Positions 29,448 through 38,703 of a stretch of DNA of 64,000 nt are shown piece by piece. The position numbers were made by a program, and so were the translations under genes. Each line of letters starts with the position of its first letter. Positions within the stretch are counted from its first letter, which is position 1. Source of the DNA: Micromonospora echinaurantiaca (GTDB lineage: Bacteria; Actinomycetota; Actinomycetes; Mycobacteriales; Micromonosporaceae). A model generated the notes under the pieces. That model saw nothing but the letters and a program-made list of their open reading frames with translations, was not told where the DNA came from and made no database searches. The stretch covers positions 6,343,501-6,407,500 of the forward strand of contig NZ_LT607750.1 in the NCBI RefSeq assembly GCF_900090235.1, in the 5' to 3' direction.

Positions 29448-30284
29448 TCAGCTGCCGGCCGGCGGCGAGATCCGTTCGGCGGGTGGGGTGATCGGGGTGA
29501 GCGGCACCGTCTCGCCGCGGACGATGGTGCGTACCCGCTGCACGAAGCCGCGCCGGCGGGCCGCCATCACGAAGTGGCCCAGCGGCGAGCGGAACACCGG
29601 ATAGTCGTCGTAGTGGATCGGCACGGTCAGCTTCGGGCGGACCAGCTCGACCAGGTCGGCGCCCTGTCGCGCGTCCATGGTGAGCAGGACGCCGGCGATC
29701 CTGGTGCCACCGAGGTGGATCAGCATCGCGTCGATGTCCGGGTACCGCTCCGGGATGTCGGCGAGCAGCGGCTTGTTCAGCGTGTCGCCGGTGACGTAGA
29801 GACGGAACTGTCGGGAGCCGTCGCGTTCCAGGTCGATCATGGTGCCCATCACGTCGGGCATCAGCCGGTCCACCACACCGGGCCCGTGCTGGCCGGGCAT
29901 CGAGGTGAGCCGCAGGATCTCGCCGGGGCGGCGCAGCTCGCGCGAGCGCCAGGTGGGCAGCCCTTCGGCGGCCCGGAAACCCCACCGGCGCAGCTTCCGT
30001 TCGGCCGCCGGGGTGGTGACGATCGGCAGCTCCCGGTCCAGCTCCCGCCGGGCCACCCGGTCGAAGTGGTCACCGTGCAGGTGGGACAGGACCACCGCGT
30101 CCAGCGACGGCAACTGGGCGATCCGCAGCGCCGGGTCGGTACGCCGCTTCGACCACAACCCCTTGCCCAGGTACGCCCGCTGCCCCTGGTGCAGGAAGTT
30201 CGGGTCGGTCAGCAGGGTGAACCCACCCATCCGCAGCACGGTGGTGGCGGTCCCGACGAACGTGACCTCCGGTTGTGCTTCCAT
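29448..30284 (-). CDS. Metallo-beta-lactamase-fold hydrolase (UlaG/RomA-like)
   Basis: 278 residues. The metal-binding motif SHLHGDHFD is at 67-75, and GQHGPG and YVTGDT (near 156-161) are further fold motifs. FVGTATTVLRMGGFTLLTDPNF at the start is typical of the UlaG/NAPE-PLD-like group that acts on phosphodiester or lactone substrates; the substrate is unknown. The ATG at 30284 has GGGAGGTGG upstream; the open frame extends further to 30383 without homology. Confidence 0.88.
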   Translation of the reverse strand: MEAQPEVTFVGTATTVLRMGGFTLLTDPNFLHQGQRAYLGKGLWSKRRTDPALRIAQLPSLDAVVLSHLHGDHFDRVARRELDRELPIVTTPAAERKLRRWGFRAAEGLPTWRSRELRRPGEILRLTSMPGQHGPGVVDRLMPDVMGTMIDLERDGSRQFRLYVTGDTLNKPLLADIPERYPDIDAMLIHLGGTRIAGVLLTMDARQGADLVELVRPKLTVPIHYDDYPVFRSPLGHFVMAARRRGFVQRVRTIVRGETVPLTPITPPAERISPPAGS

Positions 30285-30405
30285 GTCCACCTCCCAGGTG
30301 GGTGACCAGGCGGGCGGTGCGCGGGCCGAGCCCGGAGGCCGGCACCTCCATCCCGCAGCGGTACCCCCGATGACCGGCGCCATGCGTAGCCGCCGCCGAT
30401 GCTCG

Positions 30406-33400
30406 TCAGCCCGGCTCCGCCGAACGGTCGGCCTCGACCGGTGGATCAGCGGCGGAGGAGCCGGGTGGGCCGTCGGACCCGGCCGGGTGGCTCTGCGGCA
30501 GCCGGGCCACCAGCCGGGTGAGCGCGCCGTTGGCGACGGTGGCGCCGAGCGCCGACCCGGTGGCGATGGTCCAGCCCACCGGCCCGAGCGGGGTGCAGCC
30601 GAAGAACTGGCTGACGCCGGGAGTCTGCACCACCCCCACCAGCACGCCGAGCGACGCGGCGGTGGAGGCGAGCACCGCCGGGCTGGTGCCGCCGGCCAGC
30701 ACCGTCTGCCCGAGCTGGGTGCCGACCAGCGACACCAGCGCGACGGTGCCGGCCCGCCGGCGTCGTCCGGTGTACCGGGCCAGTGTCCAGCCGGCGGTGG
30801 CGCCCAGCGTGGTGGCCGCGGCGCGCAACCCGATCTCGCGGGTGAGCGTCTCGCCGAGCGACCTGTCCGGCCCCTCCCGGAGCAGCCCGTCGGCGTGGTC
30901 GGCGCCCGGCGGGCGGATAGCGATGGCCAGCGCCGGCGCCAGGTCGGTGAGCAGGTTGACCAGCAGCAGCTGCCGGCCGGTGAGCGCGGACCGGCCGGTG
31001 GCGGCGGCGCTCAGCACGCTGAACGCGATCTCCCCCAGGTTCCCGCCGACCAGGATGCTCAGCGCGTGGCGTACCGACGACCACATCGCCCGACCTTCCA
31101 CCAGGGTGGCGATGATGGTCTCCAGCCGGTCGTCGGTGACCACCAGGTCGGCTGCGGCCCGGGCGGCCGGGGTGCCCCGCTGGCCGAGCGCGATGCCGAC
31201 GTCGGCGAGCCGGATCGCCGGCGCGTCGTTGGCGCCGTCGCCGGTCATCGCGACGGTACGCCCGCACCTCTGCAACGCCTGGATGATCCGGACCTTGTGC
31301 GCCGGGGTGCAGCGGGCCACCACGTCGGTGCGGGCCAGCCGCTCGGCCAGCGCGTCGTCGTCGAGCTGGTCGAGTTCGGCAGCGGTGACCACCTGCTGCT
31401 CGTCGCCGTCGCTGATGGTGGCGGCGATCGCCTCGGCGGTGGCCGGATGGTCACCGGTGATCATGATGGTGTGCACGCCGGCCTGGCGGATCCGCCGCAC
31501 GGCCGGCGCGGCGCTGTCGCGTACCCCGTCGGCGAGCGCCAGGAAACCGACGAACACCAGGTCGCGTACGTCGTCGTCGCCGATCTCCGGGTCGTCCACG
31601 GCGCACTCCGCGACGGCGAGGATCCGGTGCCCCGCCCCGGCCCGCTCGGCGAGCAGCCGGTGCAGGTCGTCCCGGCCGGCGTCGTCCAGCGGCTCGTCGC
31701 GGCCGTCCACCCGCCGGTACGCGCACCGCGGCAGCACCGTCTCCGGCGCGCCCTTCACGCTGAGCAGCCGCCGGTGCCCGTCCTCGCCCACCGTCGCGTG
31801 GTAGCCGCGGGACGGCTCGAAGGGCAGCCCGCCGGTGGGCCGCCACCGGGGCACGTCGGTCTGTTCGGTCACGCCGGCGGACTCGGCGCCGCGGCGTACC
31901 GCCCGGTCGGTCTGCAACGCCAGCTCGTCCGGGTCGTCGGCGGCCGGGGTGGCCCGCAGCGCGGCGGCCAGAGCCGGCCGGGGCCGGTCGTCGAGCCGGT
32001 CGACCGGCGCGTATCGGTGGCCGTCGCCGACCCCGGCGAGCCGCAGCTGCCCCTCGGTGAGGGTGCCGGTCTTGTCGAAGCAGAGCACGTCGACCCGGCC
32101 GAGTGCCTCGATGGTGCGCGGGTTGCGGACCAGCGCCCCGTGCTCCGCCAGCCGCCGGGCGGCGGCCAGTTGGGCGGCGCTGACCAGGAACGGCAGCCCT
32201 TCCGGCACGGACGCCACGGCCAGGTTCGCGGCGGTGGCGGCCGTCTCGGCCAGCGGCACGCCGCGCAGCAGCCCGGCGCCGGCCACCGCCACCGCCGACC
32301 CGGCGGCCAGCGGCACGGCCGCCCGGGTCAGCCGGCCCAGCCGGGCCTCCACCCCGCTGGCCGGGGGCGCCTGCCGGGCCAGTGCCAGGCTGCGCCCGGC
32401 CTCGGTGTCGGCGCCGGTGGCCACCACCACGGCGGTGCCGTACCCGGCGGCGACGGTGGTGCCCTCGTAGAGCATGGACCGGCGGTCGGCGACGGCGGCG
32501 GCGACCACCGGTTGGTCCGTCTTGCCCACCGGGAGGGACTCGCCGGTCAGCGACGACTCGTCGGTCTCCAGGCCGACCGACTCCAGCACCCGGCAGTCGG
32601 CCGGCACGGAGTCCCCCGGCTCCAGGGTGACCACGTCACCGGGCACCAGGTCGTCGGCCGGCAGCATCCGCTCCTCGCCGTCCCGGCGCACCCGGGCGGT
32701 CACCGCCGAGCGGGAGAGCAGCTCGGACAGCGACCGTTCGGTGTTGCGCTGGTGTACCGCGCCGATCAGCGCCGACCCGCCGACCACGCCGCCGACCAGG
32801 GCGGCGTCGACCAGCGAGCCGAACGTCGCGGAGAGCACCGCGCCGGCGGTGAGCACCGGGGTGAGCGGGTTGGCCAGCTCGTCGACGAAGGCCCGGAGCA
32901 ACCCGGACCGTCCGGGCAGGTCACCCGGCCCGGCCACCCGGCGGCGCTGGGCCTCGCCGCTGCCGAGCCCGTCCGGGCCGCTGCCGAGGCGATCCAGCAC
33001 GGTGTCGGTGGGCATCAGGTGCCAGGCGGTGATGGTCGGCGCGGGGGTGTCCGTCCGGTCGGGCAGCCGGCGGGCCCGCCAGACGCCGTGCGCGAAGGCG
33101 AGCGCGGCGGCGCCGTTCACCGCGCCGAGCGTACGGCCGGGCAGTCGCTCGGGGTCGGCGGTGAACGCGTTCAGCGCACCGAGGCCGGTGCCGGCCAGGG
33201 CCAGCTGGATGTTCTGCGCGGTCACCCGGCGGGCCACCCCGGCCGCCTCCACGAGCAGGGCGACGATCCGCAGGTCGGCGCCGACCAGCAGGTGCGCGCC
33301 CCAGGGCGGCAGGTCCTCCGGCGCGGACAGGCCCAGCCCGCAGTCCGCGGCGCCGAGCGCCGCCCGGTCGCCGGAGGCCAGCATCACCACCGCCCCGTCC

Positions 33401-34887
33401 CGTTGCAGGGCCCGGACCGAGTCGGCCAGCTCGGCCCCGCCGGCCACGTACGCGTCGGCGAAGCCGTACCGCTGCTCGTCGTCGCCGGCCACGACCAGCC
33501 GCAGCCCGGCCTGACGGGCGACGGCCGGCAGGGCGTCGACGCCCGGCGCCGGCTCGGGTTCCACCCGCAGCACCGCGGCCAGGCTGTCGCCGTCGGCGAG
33601 GCCGAGCAGGTCGGCGCCGGTGTCGCGCAGCCGCCGGCTCTCCGCGGTGTCCCCGGGATCGCGGGCGTCGAGCTGGTCCAGCGGGCCGAGCCGCCAGCCG
33701 TCGGCGTGCCGCAGCTGGTGCGGGTGGGCGGGGTCGAAGAGCGCGAACGCCCGGCTGGCCACCTGCCCGGTGTCCGCGCCGGGCAGCGGTGCGAGGTCGG
33801 CCAGCACGCCGCGATCCGAGCCAAGCACGGCGGCGTCCAGCACCAGCGTGTCGATCCGGTCCAGTTTCCGCAGCACGCTGCGGTCCATCGCGATCACGCC
33901 GCGCCGGGCCAGGATCCGGCCGAGCTGAGCGCCGTAACCCTCGCGGCCGCTGCCCGGGGCCTTGGGCAGCGTGGAGAGCCCCAGCGCGGCGGCCCGTTTG
34001 CGGCCGACGACCGGCGTCGCGGCCGCGGCGGCGGCGGCACCGGCGATCAGCATCCGGTTGATGTACCGCTCGACCGGCCCGTCCGGCTGGGGGGTGACCC
34101 GCTCGCCGGCCGGTGACCGGGCCACCGCCCGCTCCGGGTCGCCGGTGAGCCGCGGCTCGGCCTTTCCCCAGGCGGCGAGCTGGGCGCGTGCCTCACCCCA
34201 CTGCACCACCCGCTGCGCGCCGTCCAGCACGATGCCGGTCCACCCCCCGGTGAGCCCCTGTACGACCGCCTCGACGAGCGGAAACAGCAGGTCGGCGCGG
34301 GGGTCGGCACGCAGCCCCCGGTCGGCGAGGGCGTGCAGTCTGGGATGCAGGTCGACGGCGCCGAGCAGCCCGGCGACCTCGCCCGGTACGGGGGCGAACG
34401 GCAGGATCCGGGTGGCCGCCGAGATGGTCAGGCCGAGTGCGTCCGAGGCGAGCGCGCCCAGCGTGCGGGGTGTGCGGGGACCCTCCTCGGGCGGGTGCGG
34501 CGGGGGGATCTCCGGGTCCGGCTCGTGCGGACAGGCGCGTTCGGTGCGGGCCACCGTGGCGATCAGGTCCCGCAACTTCGGCGGCGGCGTGCCGACGGCC
34601 ACCACCACCCGGCCGGACGGGGCGTTCACCCGGGCCCACTCGACCCCGGGCACCCGCTCCAGCGCCGCCTCCACCTGGCGGGCCAGCAGGTCGCCGCCGT
34701 CCTGACAGACGCCGTGCACCTCGATGTGGTGCCGGCCGGGGCGGGACCAGACCCGGCGGTTGGTCAACCCGGCCAGGCGGGCCAGCCGGGTCGCGGCCGA
34801 CCCGACGGTCCGGGTCGCCTCGCCGACCACCGGCGGCAGGGCGACCGGGGGCCGGAGGCGGCCGGCGACCCGGCCCAGCGAGGTCAT
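30406..34887 (-). CDS. CtpI-like cation-transporting P-type ATPase with degenerate N-terminal half
   Basis: About 1,493 residues, roughly twice a normal P-type ATPase, as in mycobacterial CtpI. A degenerate metal-associated-like segment (HHIEVHGVCQDGGDLLARQ) is near 53-100. A first, incomplete ATPase half (about 230-640) has LVLDAAVLG in place of the DKTGT loop. The second half is complete: TGES near 776, PEGLPFLVS near 894, the phosphorylated Asp of DKTGTLTEG at 938, TGDGANDAPAIRLADVGIALG near 1214, then C-terminal membrane helices. PEGLP rather than CPC argues against a heavy-metal pump; the ion is not known. ATG at 34887 was chosen because the longer frame to 35004 has a non-homologous Arg-rich start. 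Confidence 0.88.
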   Translation of the reverse strand: MTSLGRVAGRLRPPVALPPVVGEATRTVGSAATRLARLAGLTNRRVWSRPGRHHIEVHGVCQDGGDLLARQVEAALERVPGVEWARVNAPSGRVVVAVGTPPPKLRDLIATVARTERACPHEPDPEIPPPHPPEEGPRTPRTLGALASDALGLTISAATRILPFAPVPGEVAGLLGAVDLHPRLHALADRGLRADPRADLLFPLVEAVVQGLTGGWTGIVLDGAQRVVQWGEARAQLAAWGKAEPRLTGDPERAVARSPAGERVTPQPDGPVERYINRMLIAGAAAAAAATPVVGRKRAAALGLSTLPKAPGSGREGYGAQLGRILARRGVIAMDRSVLRKLDRIDTLVLDAAVLGSDRGVLADLAPLPGADTGQVASRAFALFDPAHPHQLRHADGWRLGPLDQLDARDPGDTAESRRLRDTGADLLGLADGDSLAAVLRVEPEPAPGVDALPAVARQAGLRLVVAGDDEQRYGFADAYVAGGAELADSVRALQRDGAVVMLASGDRAALGAADCGLGLSAPEDLPPWGAHLLVGADLRIVALLVEAAGVARRVTAQNIQLALAGTGLGALNAFTADPERLPGRTLGAVNGAAALAFAHGVWRARRLPDRTDTPAPTITAWHLMPTDTVLDRLGSGPDGLGSGEAQRRRVAGPGDLPGRSGLLRAFVDELANPLTPVLTAGAVLSATFGSLVDAALVGGVVGGSALIGAVHQRNTERSLSELLSRSAVTARVRRDGEERMLPADDLVPGDVVTLEPGDSVPADCRVLESVGLETDESSLTGESLPVGKTDQPVVAAAVADRRSMLYEGTTVAAGYGTAVVVATGADTEAGRSLALARQAPPASGVEARLGRLTRAAVPLAAGSAVAVAGAGLLRGVPLAETAATAANLAVASVPEGLPFLVSAAQLAAARRLAEHGALVRNPRTIEALGRVDVLCFDKTGTLTEGQLRLAGVGDGHRYAPVDRLDDRPRPALAAALRATPAADDPDELALQTDRAVRRGAESAGVTEQTDVPRWRPTGGLPFEPSRGYHATVGEDGHRRLLSVKGAPETVLPRCAYRRVDGRDEPLDDAGRDDLHRLLAERAGAGHRILAVAECAVDDPEIGDDDVRDLVFVGFLALADGVRDSAAPAVRRIRQAGVHTIMITGDHPATAEAIAATISDGDEQQVVTAAELDQLDDDALAERLARTDVVARCTPAHKVRIIQALQRCGRTVAMTGDGANDAPAIRLADVGIALGQRGTPAARAAADLVVTDDRLETIIATLVEGRAMWSSVRHALSILVGGNLGEIAFSVLSAAATGRSALTGRQLLLVNLLTDLAPALAIAIRPPGADHADGLLREGPDRSLGETLTREIGLRAAATTLGATAGWTLARYTGRRRRAGTVALVSLVGTQLGQTVLAGGTSPAVLASTAASLGVLVGVVQTPGVSQFFGCTPLGPVGWTIATGSALGATVANGALTRLVARLPQSHPAGSDGPPGSSAADPPVEADRSAEPG

Positions 34888-35112
34888 CGAGGCGTACGAC
34901 CGGACAGGTGCCGGCCAGGTCCTCCGATGCGGCTCTGCCTGCCGTACGCCATCTCGCCTCCCACGTCTGCTCCGGTGGCCGCCCGGCCCCCACGGCGGCT
35001 TCACGGCGATGGCCTGGCTTCCCGCCCGGACGTCCGTTATGCCCCCCGAGCAGGGGAACTTCGGCGAGGGGGTGGCGCCACCCGCGGGCCGACGAGATGG
35101 CGATCACGCTTG
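34888..35112. other. Divergent spacer CtpI-like gene / MFS gene
   Basis: No gene supported. It must hold the promoter of the P-type ATPase on the minus strand; no clear -10 or -35 was found by eye. Confidence 0.4.
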
Positions 35113-35132
35113 ACCTCAATCCGGGTTCAGGT
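35110..35132 (+). promoter_or_regulatory. MerR-type promoter dyad
   Basis: TTGACC at 35110-35115 overlaps an imperfect inverted repeat ACCTCAAT-CCGG-GTTCAGGT (35113-35132). MerR-family activators typically bind such dyads placed between a -35 and a -10 that is 19 bp away. No MerR gene is in the window, so this is a sequence-only suggestion. Confidence 0.35.
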
Positions 35133-35146
35133 CGGAGGCTGACCGC

Positions 35147-35260
35147 ATGCTGATCGAACTGCTCAGGGCCGAGGTACGGCGGGACGAGCTGGCCCGTCCA
35201 CTCCGTGCCGGCAACCGTCCGACCCCGCTCTGGCCGCGCCCTACGGCGGGCCGCCGGTGA
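35147..35260 (+). CDS. Possible 37-residue leader peptide upstream of the MFS gene
   Basis: ATG with a GGAGG site 9 bases upstream; sequence begins MLIELLRAEVRRDEL and is basic towards the end. Its TGA overlaps the GTG start of the MFS gene (GTGA), so translation may be coupled. It could equally be a chance frame in the leader. Confidence 0.35.
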   Translation: MLIELLRAEVRRDELARPLRAGNRPTPLWPRPTAGRR

Positions 35261-36645
35261 CCGCCACCGCCGCGCCGCCGGAGCCCGTCGCCCCGGCCCC
35301 GGGCCTCTTCGCGCCGCGGCTGCGGGCCATGACAGTGGGCAGCGTCGCCCTGGTCTCGCTGCTGGCGTTCGAGGCGCTGGCGGTCGGCACCGCGATGCCC
35401 ACCGTGGCCCGCAGCCTGGACGGGCTGGCCCTGTACGGGATCGCGTTCGGCGGCCCGTTCGCGGCCGGGGTGCTGGCCATGGTGGCCAGCGGCATCTGGT
35501 GCGACAGCCGGGGGCCGCGCGCGCCGATGTGGCACGGGCTGGTCTGGTTCGTGCTCGGGCTGGTCATCGCGGGCAGCGCCACGGCGATGGGCGCGCTGGT
35601 CGTCGGGCGGGTGGTGCAGGGGTTCGGTTCCGGTCTGCTGTCGGTGGCGCTCTACGTCATCGTCGGGCGGGCGTACCCGGAGGAGCTGCATCGGAAGATC
35701 TTCGCCGCGTTCGCCGCCGCGTGGGTCGTACCGTCGCTGGTCGGGCCGGCGGTGGCCGGGCTGATCGTGGAGTACCTCGGCTGGCGGTGGGTCTTCCTCG
35801 CGGTACCGCTGGTGGCGGTTCCCGCTGTGCTGCTGATCCACCCCGGCCTGCGGGCGGTCGGCCCGGCGACGCGGACGGCGCGGCCGGCCGGCGCGGTGGC
35901 CCGGATCGGCTGGGCGTGCGGAGCGGGGGTGAGCGCCGCACTGCTGCACATCGGGGGACAGCAGCGCGGCGCCTCCGCCGTCACCCTGGTCGCCCTGGCG
36001 CTGGTCGGGTTGCTGGTCTGCGCGCCCCGGCTGCTGCCGGCCGGGTTCCTGCGGGCCGGCCGGGGTCTGCCGACCGTGGTCGGGCTGCGTGGCCTGGCCT
36101 CCGCCGCGTTCGTCGGCGCGGAGGTGGTGATCCCGCTGATGCTCTCCCGGGAGCGCGGGTTCTCGCCGACCGCGGCCGGCCTGGTCCTCACCACGGGCGC
36201 GCTGGCCTGGTCGGTGGGGTCCTGGTTGCAGGGCCGGCTGCCGGCGCCGCAGTCCCGGGCCACCCTGCCCCGGGCCGGGCTGGCCTGCATCGCGGGCGGC
36301 ACCGCGGTGGTCGCGCTGACCGTCGCACCGGCGGTGCCGGTCCTGGTGGGGGTGCTCGGCTGGGCGGTGGCCGGGCTCGGCATGGGCCTGCTCTACCCGT
36401 CGCTGTCGGTGCTCACCCTGGAGTTGTCGGCCCCGGGCGAGCAGGGGCGCAACAGTTCCTCGCTGCAACTGGGCGACTCGCTCTTCGCCGCGACCGTGCT
36501 GGCGCTGACCGGCGCGGTGCTCGCCGCCGGCGCCGCCCCCGCCGCGGGCGACTACGCCGGGACACTGACGGTGGCGTCCGGCCTGGCGCTGCTCGGCCTG
36601 CTGCTCGCCGGTCGGGTGGTACCGGTCCCGCGGGCGGCCCACTGA
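35257..36645 (+). CDS. MFS transporter (drug:H+ antiporter type)
   Basis: 462 residues with about 12-14 predicted membrane segments. The N-terminal ALAVGTAMPTVARSLDG and the inner-loop SGIWCDSRGPRAPMWH are typical of MFS helices 1-3. VVGRVVQGFGSG is the drug-antiporter motif C-like region. Substrate unknown. The GTG start overlaps the stop of the preceding small frame. It is divergent from the CtpI-like ATPase. Confidence 0.85.
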   Translation: MTATAAPPEPVAPAPGLFAPRLRAMTVGSVALVSLLAFEALAVGTAMPTVARSLDGLALYGIAFGGPFAAGVLAMVASGIWCDSRGPRAPMWHGLVWFVLGLVIAGSATAMGALVVGRVVQGFGSGLLSVALYVIVGRAYPEELHRKIFAAFAAAWVVPSLVGPAVAGLIVEYLGWRWVFLAVPLVAVPAVLLIHPGLRAVGPATRTARPAGAVARIGWACGAGVSAALLHIGGQQRGASAVTLVALALVGLLVCAPRLLPAGFLRAGRGLPTVVGLRGLASAAFVGAEVVIPLMLSRERGFSPTAAGLVLTTGALAWSVGSWLQGRLPAPQSRATLPRAGLACIAGGTAVVALTVAPAVPVLVGVLGWAVAGLGMGLLYPSLSVLTLELSAPGEQGRNSSSLQLGDSLFAATVLALTGAVLAAGAAPAAGDYAGTLTVASGLALLGLLLAGRVVPVPRAAH

Positions 36646-36828
36646 GGGCCTCCCCGCCGCCGGTGGCGGCTGCGGGCGGCCGGCGGAGGGCCACGGGCGT
36701 GCCGGTGGCTGGCCGGCCGCACCGGCTGAGCCGCGGTCGGGGCACCCGAGGTGCGCGGCGGCGGCCAGCCGGCAGTCGGCGGATCGGCGGGTCACCGGGG
36801 GTGGGTGGCCGGCAGGATGGTCGGGGAG

Positions 36829-37473
36829 ATGAACTTCCTGACCATCCTGCCGCTGGCCGTGGTGATGGTCGCCGGGACGCAACTGGTCGCGGCGGTCTTC
36901 CTCGCCGCGGCCGACCGGCCGCGCGCCGCGTCGCTCGGCTACCTGGCCGGCGCCGGGCTGGTGGTCGGCGGCGGGGTGACGCTGAGCTGGCTGGTCACCC
37001 GGGCGGTGAAGCTCAACGTCGGCGACGCCGGCCAGGGCGGGCACGGCCCGGTCGAGACCAGGATCGACCAGGTGGTGCTGGTCCTGCTGGTGGTGCTGGC
37101 GCTGGTGGTGTTCCTCCGGCGGCACTCCACCGGCCCACCGCGGTGGATGGGGAGGCTCCAGCAGGCCGGCCCGGGCTACGCCGCCCGGCTGGGCGTGCTG
37201 CTCTTCCTCGCCATGCCCACGGACGACCTCACCATGCTCACCGTCGGCGCGAGCGCCGCCCGGCACGACCTGCCGTGGTGGCACCTGCTGCCGTTCGTGC
37301 TGCTCACGCTGACCCTGCTGGCCGTGCCCCTGCTGGCGTTGCTGCTGCTCGGCGGCCGGGCCGCCAGGGTGCTGCCCCGGATCCGTGACTGGACCGCGCA
37401 CAACTCCTGGGTGGTCAGCGAGCTGGTGATCGGCTTCTTCGTCGTGGTGACGCTGGTCGACCTGGTGCGGTGA
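36829..37473 (+). CDS. GAP-family (Sap-like) integral membrane protein
   Basis: 214 residues with about six hydrophobic helices, starting MNFLTILPLAVVMVAGTQL. The inner segment DDLTMLTVGASA and the C-terminal VVSELVIGFFVVVTLVDLV match the GAP/Sap family known in mycobacteria for glycopeptidolipid and sulfolipid export. Export is inferred from family only. An alternative ATG four codons upstream (36817) is possible. Confidence 0.75.
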   Translation: MNFLTILPLAVVMVAGTQLVAAVFLAAADRPRAASLGYLAGAGLVVGGGVTLSWLVTRAVKLNVGDAGQGGHGPVETRIDQVVLVLLVVLALVVFLRRHSTGPPRWMGRLQQAGPGYAARLGVLLFLAMPTDDLTMLTVGASAARHDLPWWHLLPFVLLTLTLLAVPLLALLLLGGRAARVLPRIRDWTAHNSWVVSELVIGFFVVVTLVDLVR

Positions 37474-37562
37474 GCTGACACACGGGCGGTCACACCGGAC
37501 CGCCCGGCGCCGTCACCGACCTGGACGCGTCGGCCTGCGGGGGGCCGGAGAAGGAGGACATC

Positions 37563-38342
37563 ATGCGGGTGCTGGTCACCGGAGCGGGCGGCCGCCTGGG
37601 TCGGGCGGTGCTGCCCCGCCTGCTCGACGCCGGGCACACGGTACGGGCCACCAGCCGTCGGCCGCGTACCGACGCGGCGGTGGAGTGGGTGGTGGCGGAC
37701 CTGGCGACCGGGCACGGGGTGGCCGCGGCGGTAGGCGGCGTGGCCGCGGTGCTGCACCTGGCCTCGTCGCCGAACCGGCGTACCCACCAGATCGACGTGC
37801 TCGGCACCCGCGAGCTGGTTCGGGCCGCCGGGGCCGCCGGCGTGGGCCATCTGGTCTACGTCTCGATCGTCGGGGTTGACCGGGTGCCGATCCCGTACTA
37901 CCGGCACAAGCTGGCCGCCGAGCGGGTGGTCGCCGCCGGACCGGTGCCGTGGTCGGTGCTGCGGGCCACCCAGTTCCCGCAGTTCCTCGACGACATGCTG
38001 GTCGCGTCGAGCCGGCTGGGCCCGGTGATCGGCGACCGGGCGGTGCTCGCCCAGCCGGTCGACCCGGACGAGGTCGCCGCCCGGTTGGTCGAGCGGCTGG
38101 CCACCGGCCCGTCGCGCGACGTCGAGGAGTACGGCGGCCCGGAGGTGCTCCGCTTCGATGAGGCGGTACGCGCCTGGAAGGCCGCCCGGCGGTCCCGCCG
38201 TCCGCTGCTGCCGGTACGGATCCCGGGCCGGCTCGGCCGGGTCCTGCGCTCGGGTGGACTGGTCACCGAGGCGACGCCGAGAGGCTCCCTGACCTGGGCG
38301 GACCACCTGGCGGACACGTACGGGGGAACCCGGGCAAGATGA
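37563..38342 (+). CDS. NmrA-like NAD(P)-binding protein
   Basis: 259 residues of the atypical SDR/NmrA type. The dinucleotide motif GAGGRLG is at 7-13 and VVADLATG, LHLASSPNRRTHQ, GTRELVRAAGAAGVGHLVYVSIVGVD and PYYRHKLAAERVVAAG follow. There is no classical YxxxK catalytic pair but Y...K is kept in PYYRHK. A redox-sensing or dehydrogenase role is possible. GGAGGACATC ribosome site. Confidence 0.85.
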   Translation: MRVLVTGAGGRLGRAVLPRLLDAGHTVRATSRRPRTDAAVEWVVADLATGHGVAAAVGGVAAVLHLASSPNRRTHQIDVLGTRELVRAAGAAGVGHLVYVSIVGVDRVPIPYYRHKLAAERVVAAGPVPWSVLRATQFPQFLDDMLVASSRLGPVIGDRAVLAQPVDPDEVAARLVERLATGPSRDVEEYGGPEVLRFDEAVRAWKAARRSRRPLLPVRIPGRLGRVLRSGGLVTEATPRGSLTWADHLADTYGGTRAR

Positions 38343-38379
38343 GAACCTTCCCTGTTCACGTTCGGCCTACCGTGACGCC

Positions 38380-38574
38380 ATGTTCGCCATCGTCACCACA
38401 GTGATCCTCTACGTCGCCGGCTTCGTCTTCCTCTACGGCGTCATCCGGCTCGCGGTCCGGCACGCTCTGGAGGATCTGGAGGTGCGCCGGATCCAGGCCC
38501 AGCGGGCGGAGGAGCTGGCCGCCGTGCGGGACCGCACCATGCTCCGCGAGAACGCCTTCCTCACCGGCAGCTGA
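38380..38574 (+). CDS. Small single-pass membrane protein
   Basis: 64 residues: one membrane helix (TTVILYVAGFVFLYGVIRLAV, about 6-26) then a charged helix (LEDLEVRRIQAQRAEELAAVRDRTMLRE). No family recognised. Same strand and spacing (37 bp) as the NmrA-like gene. Confidence 0.6.
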   Translation: MFAIVTTVILYVAGFVFLYGVIRLAVRHALEDLEVRRIQAQRAEELAAVRDRTMLRENAFLTGS

Positions 38575-38703
38575 CCGGCGCATCCGCCCCGCGGCTGACC
38601 CGACTGCCGGTCGCGGCCGAGCCCGCCGGGCCGGCGGCCGGTCGCAGCCCGGTCGCGCGGTTCCGGTGGGCGGAACGGGCCGGGTGGTGCGAGGATCGCA
38701 CCC

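Noticed and set aside
29839..34116. 1,425-residue plus-strand frame opposite the CtpI-like gene
   Set aside because: Repetitive Gly/Arg/Gln composition, no domain, and fully antisense to a motif-complete P-type ATPase.
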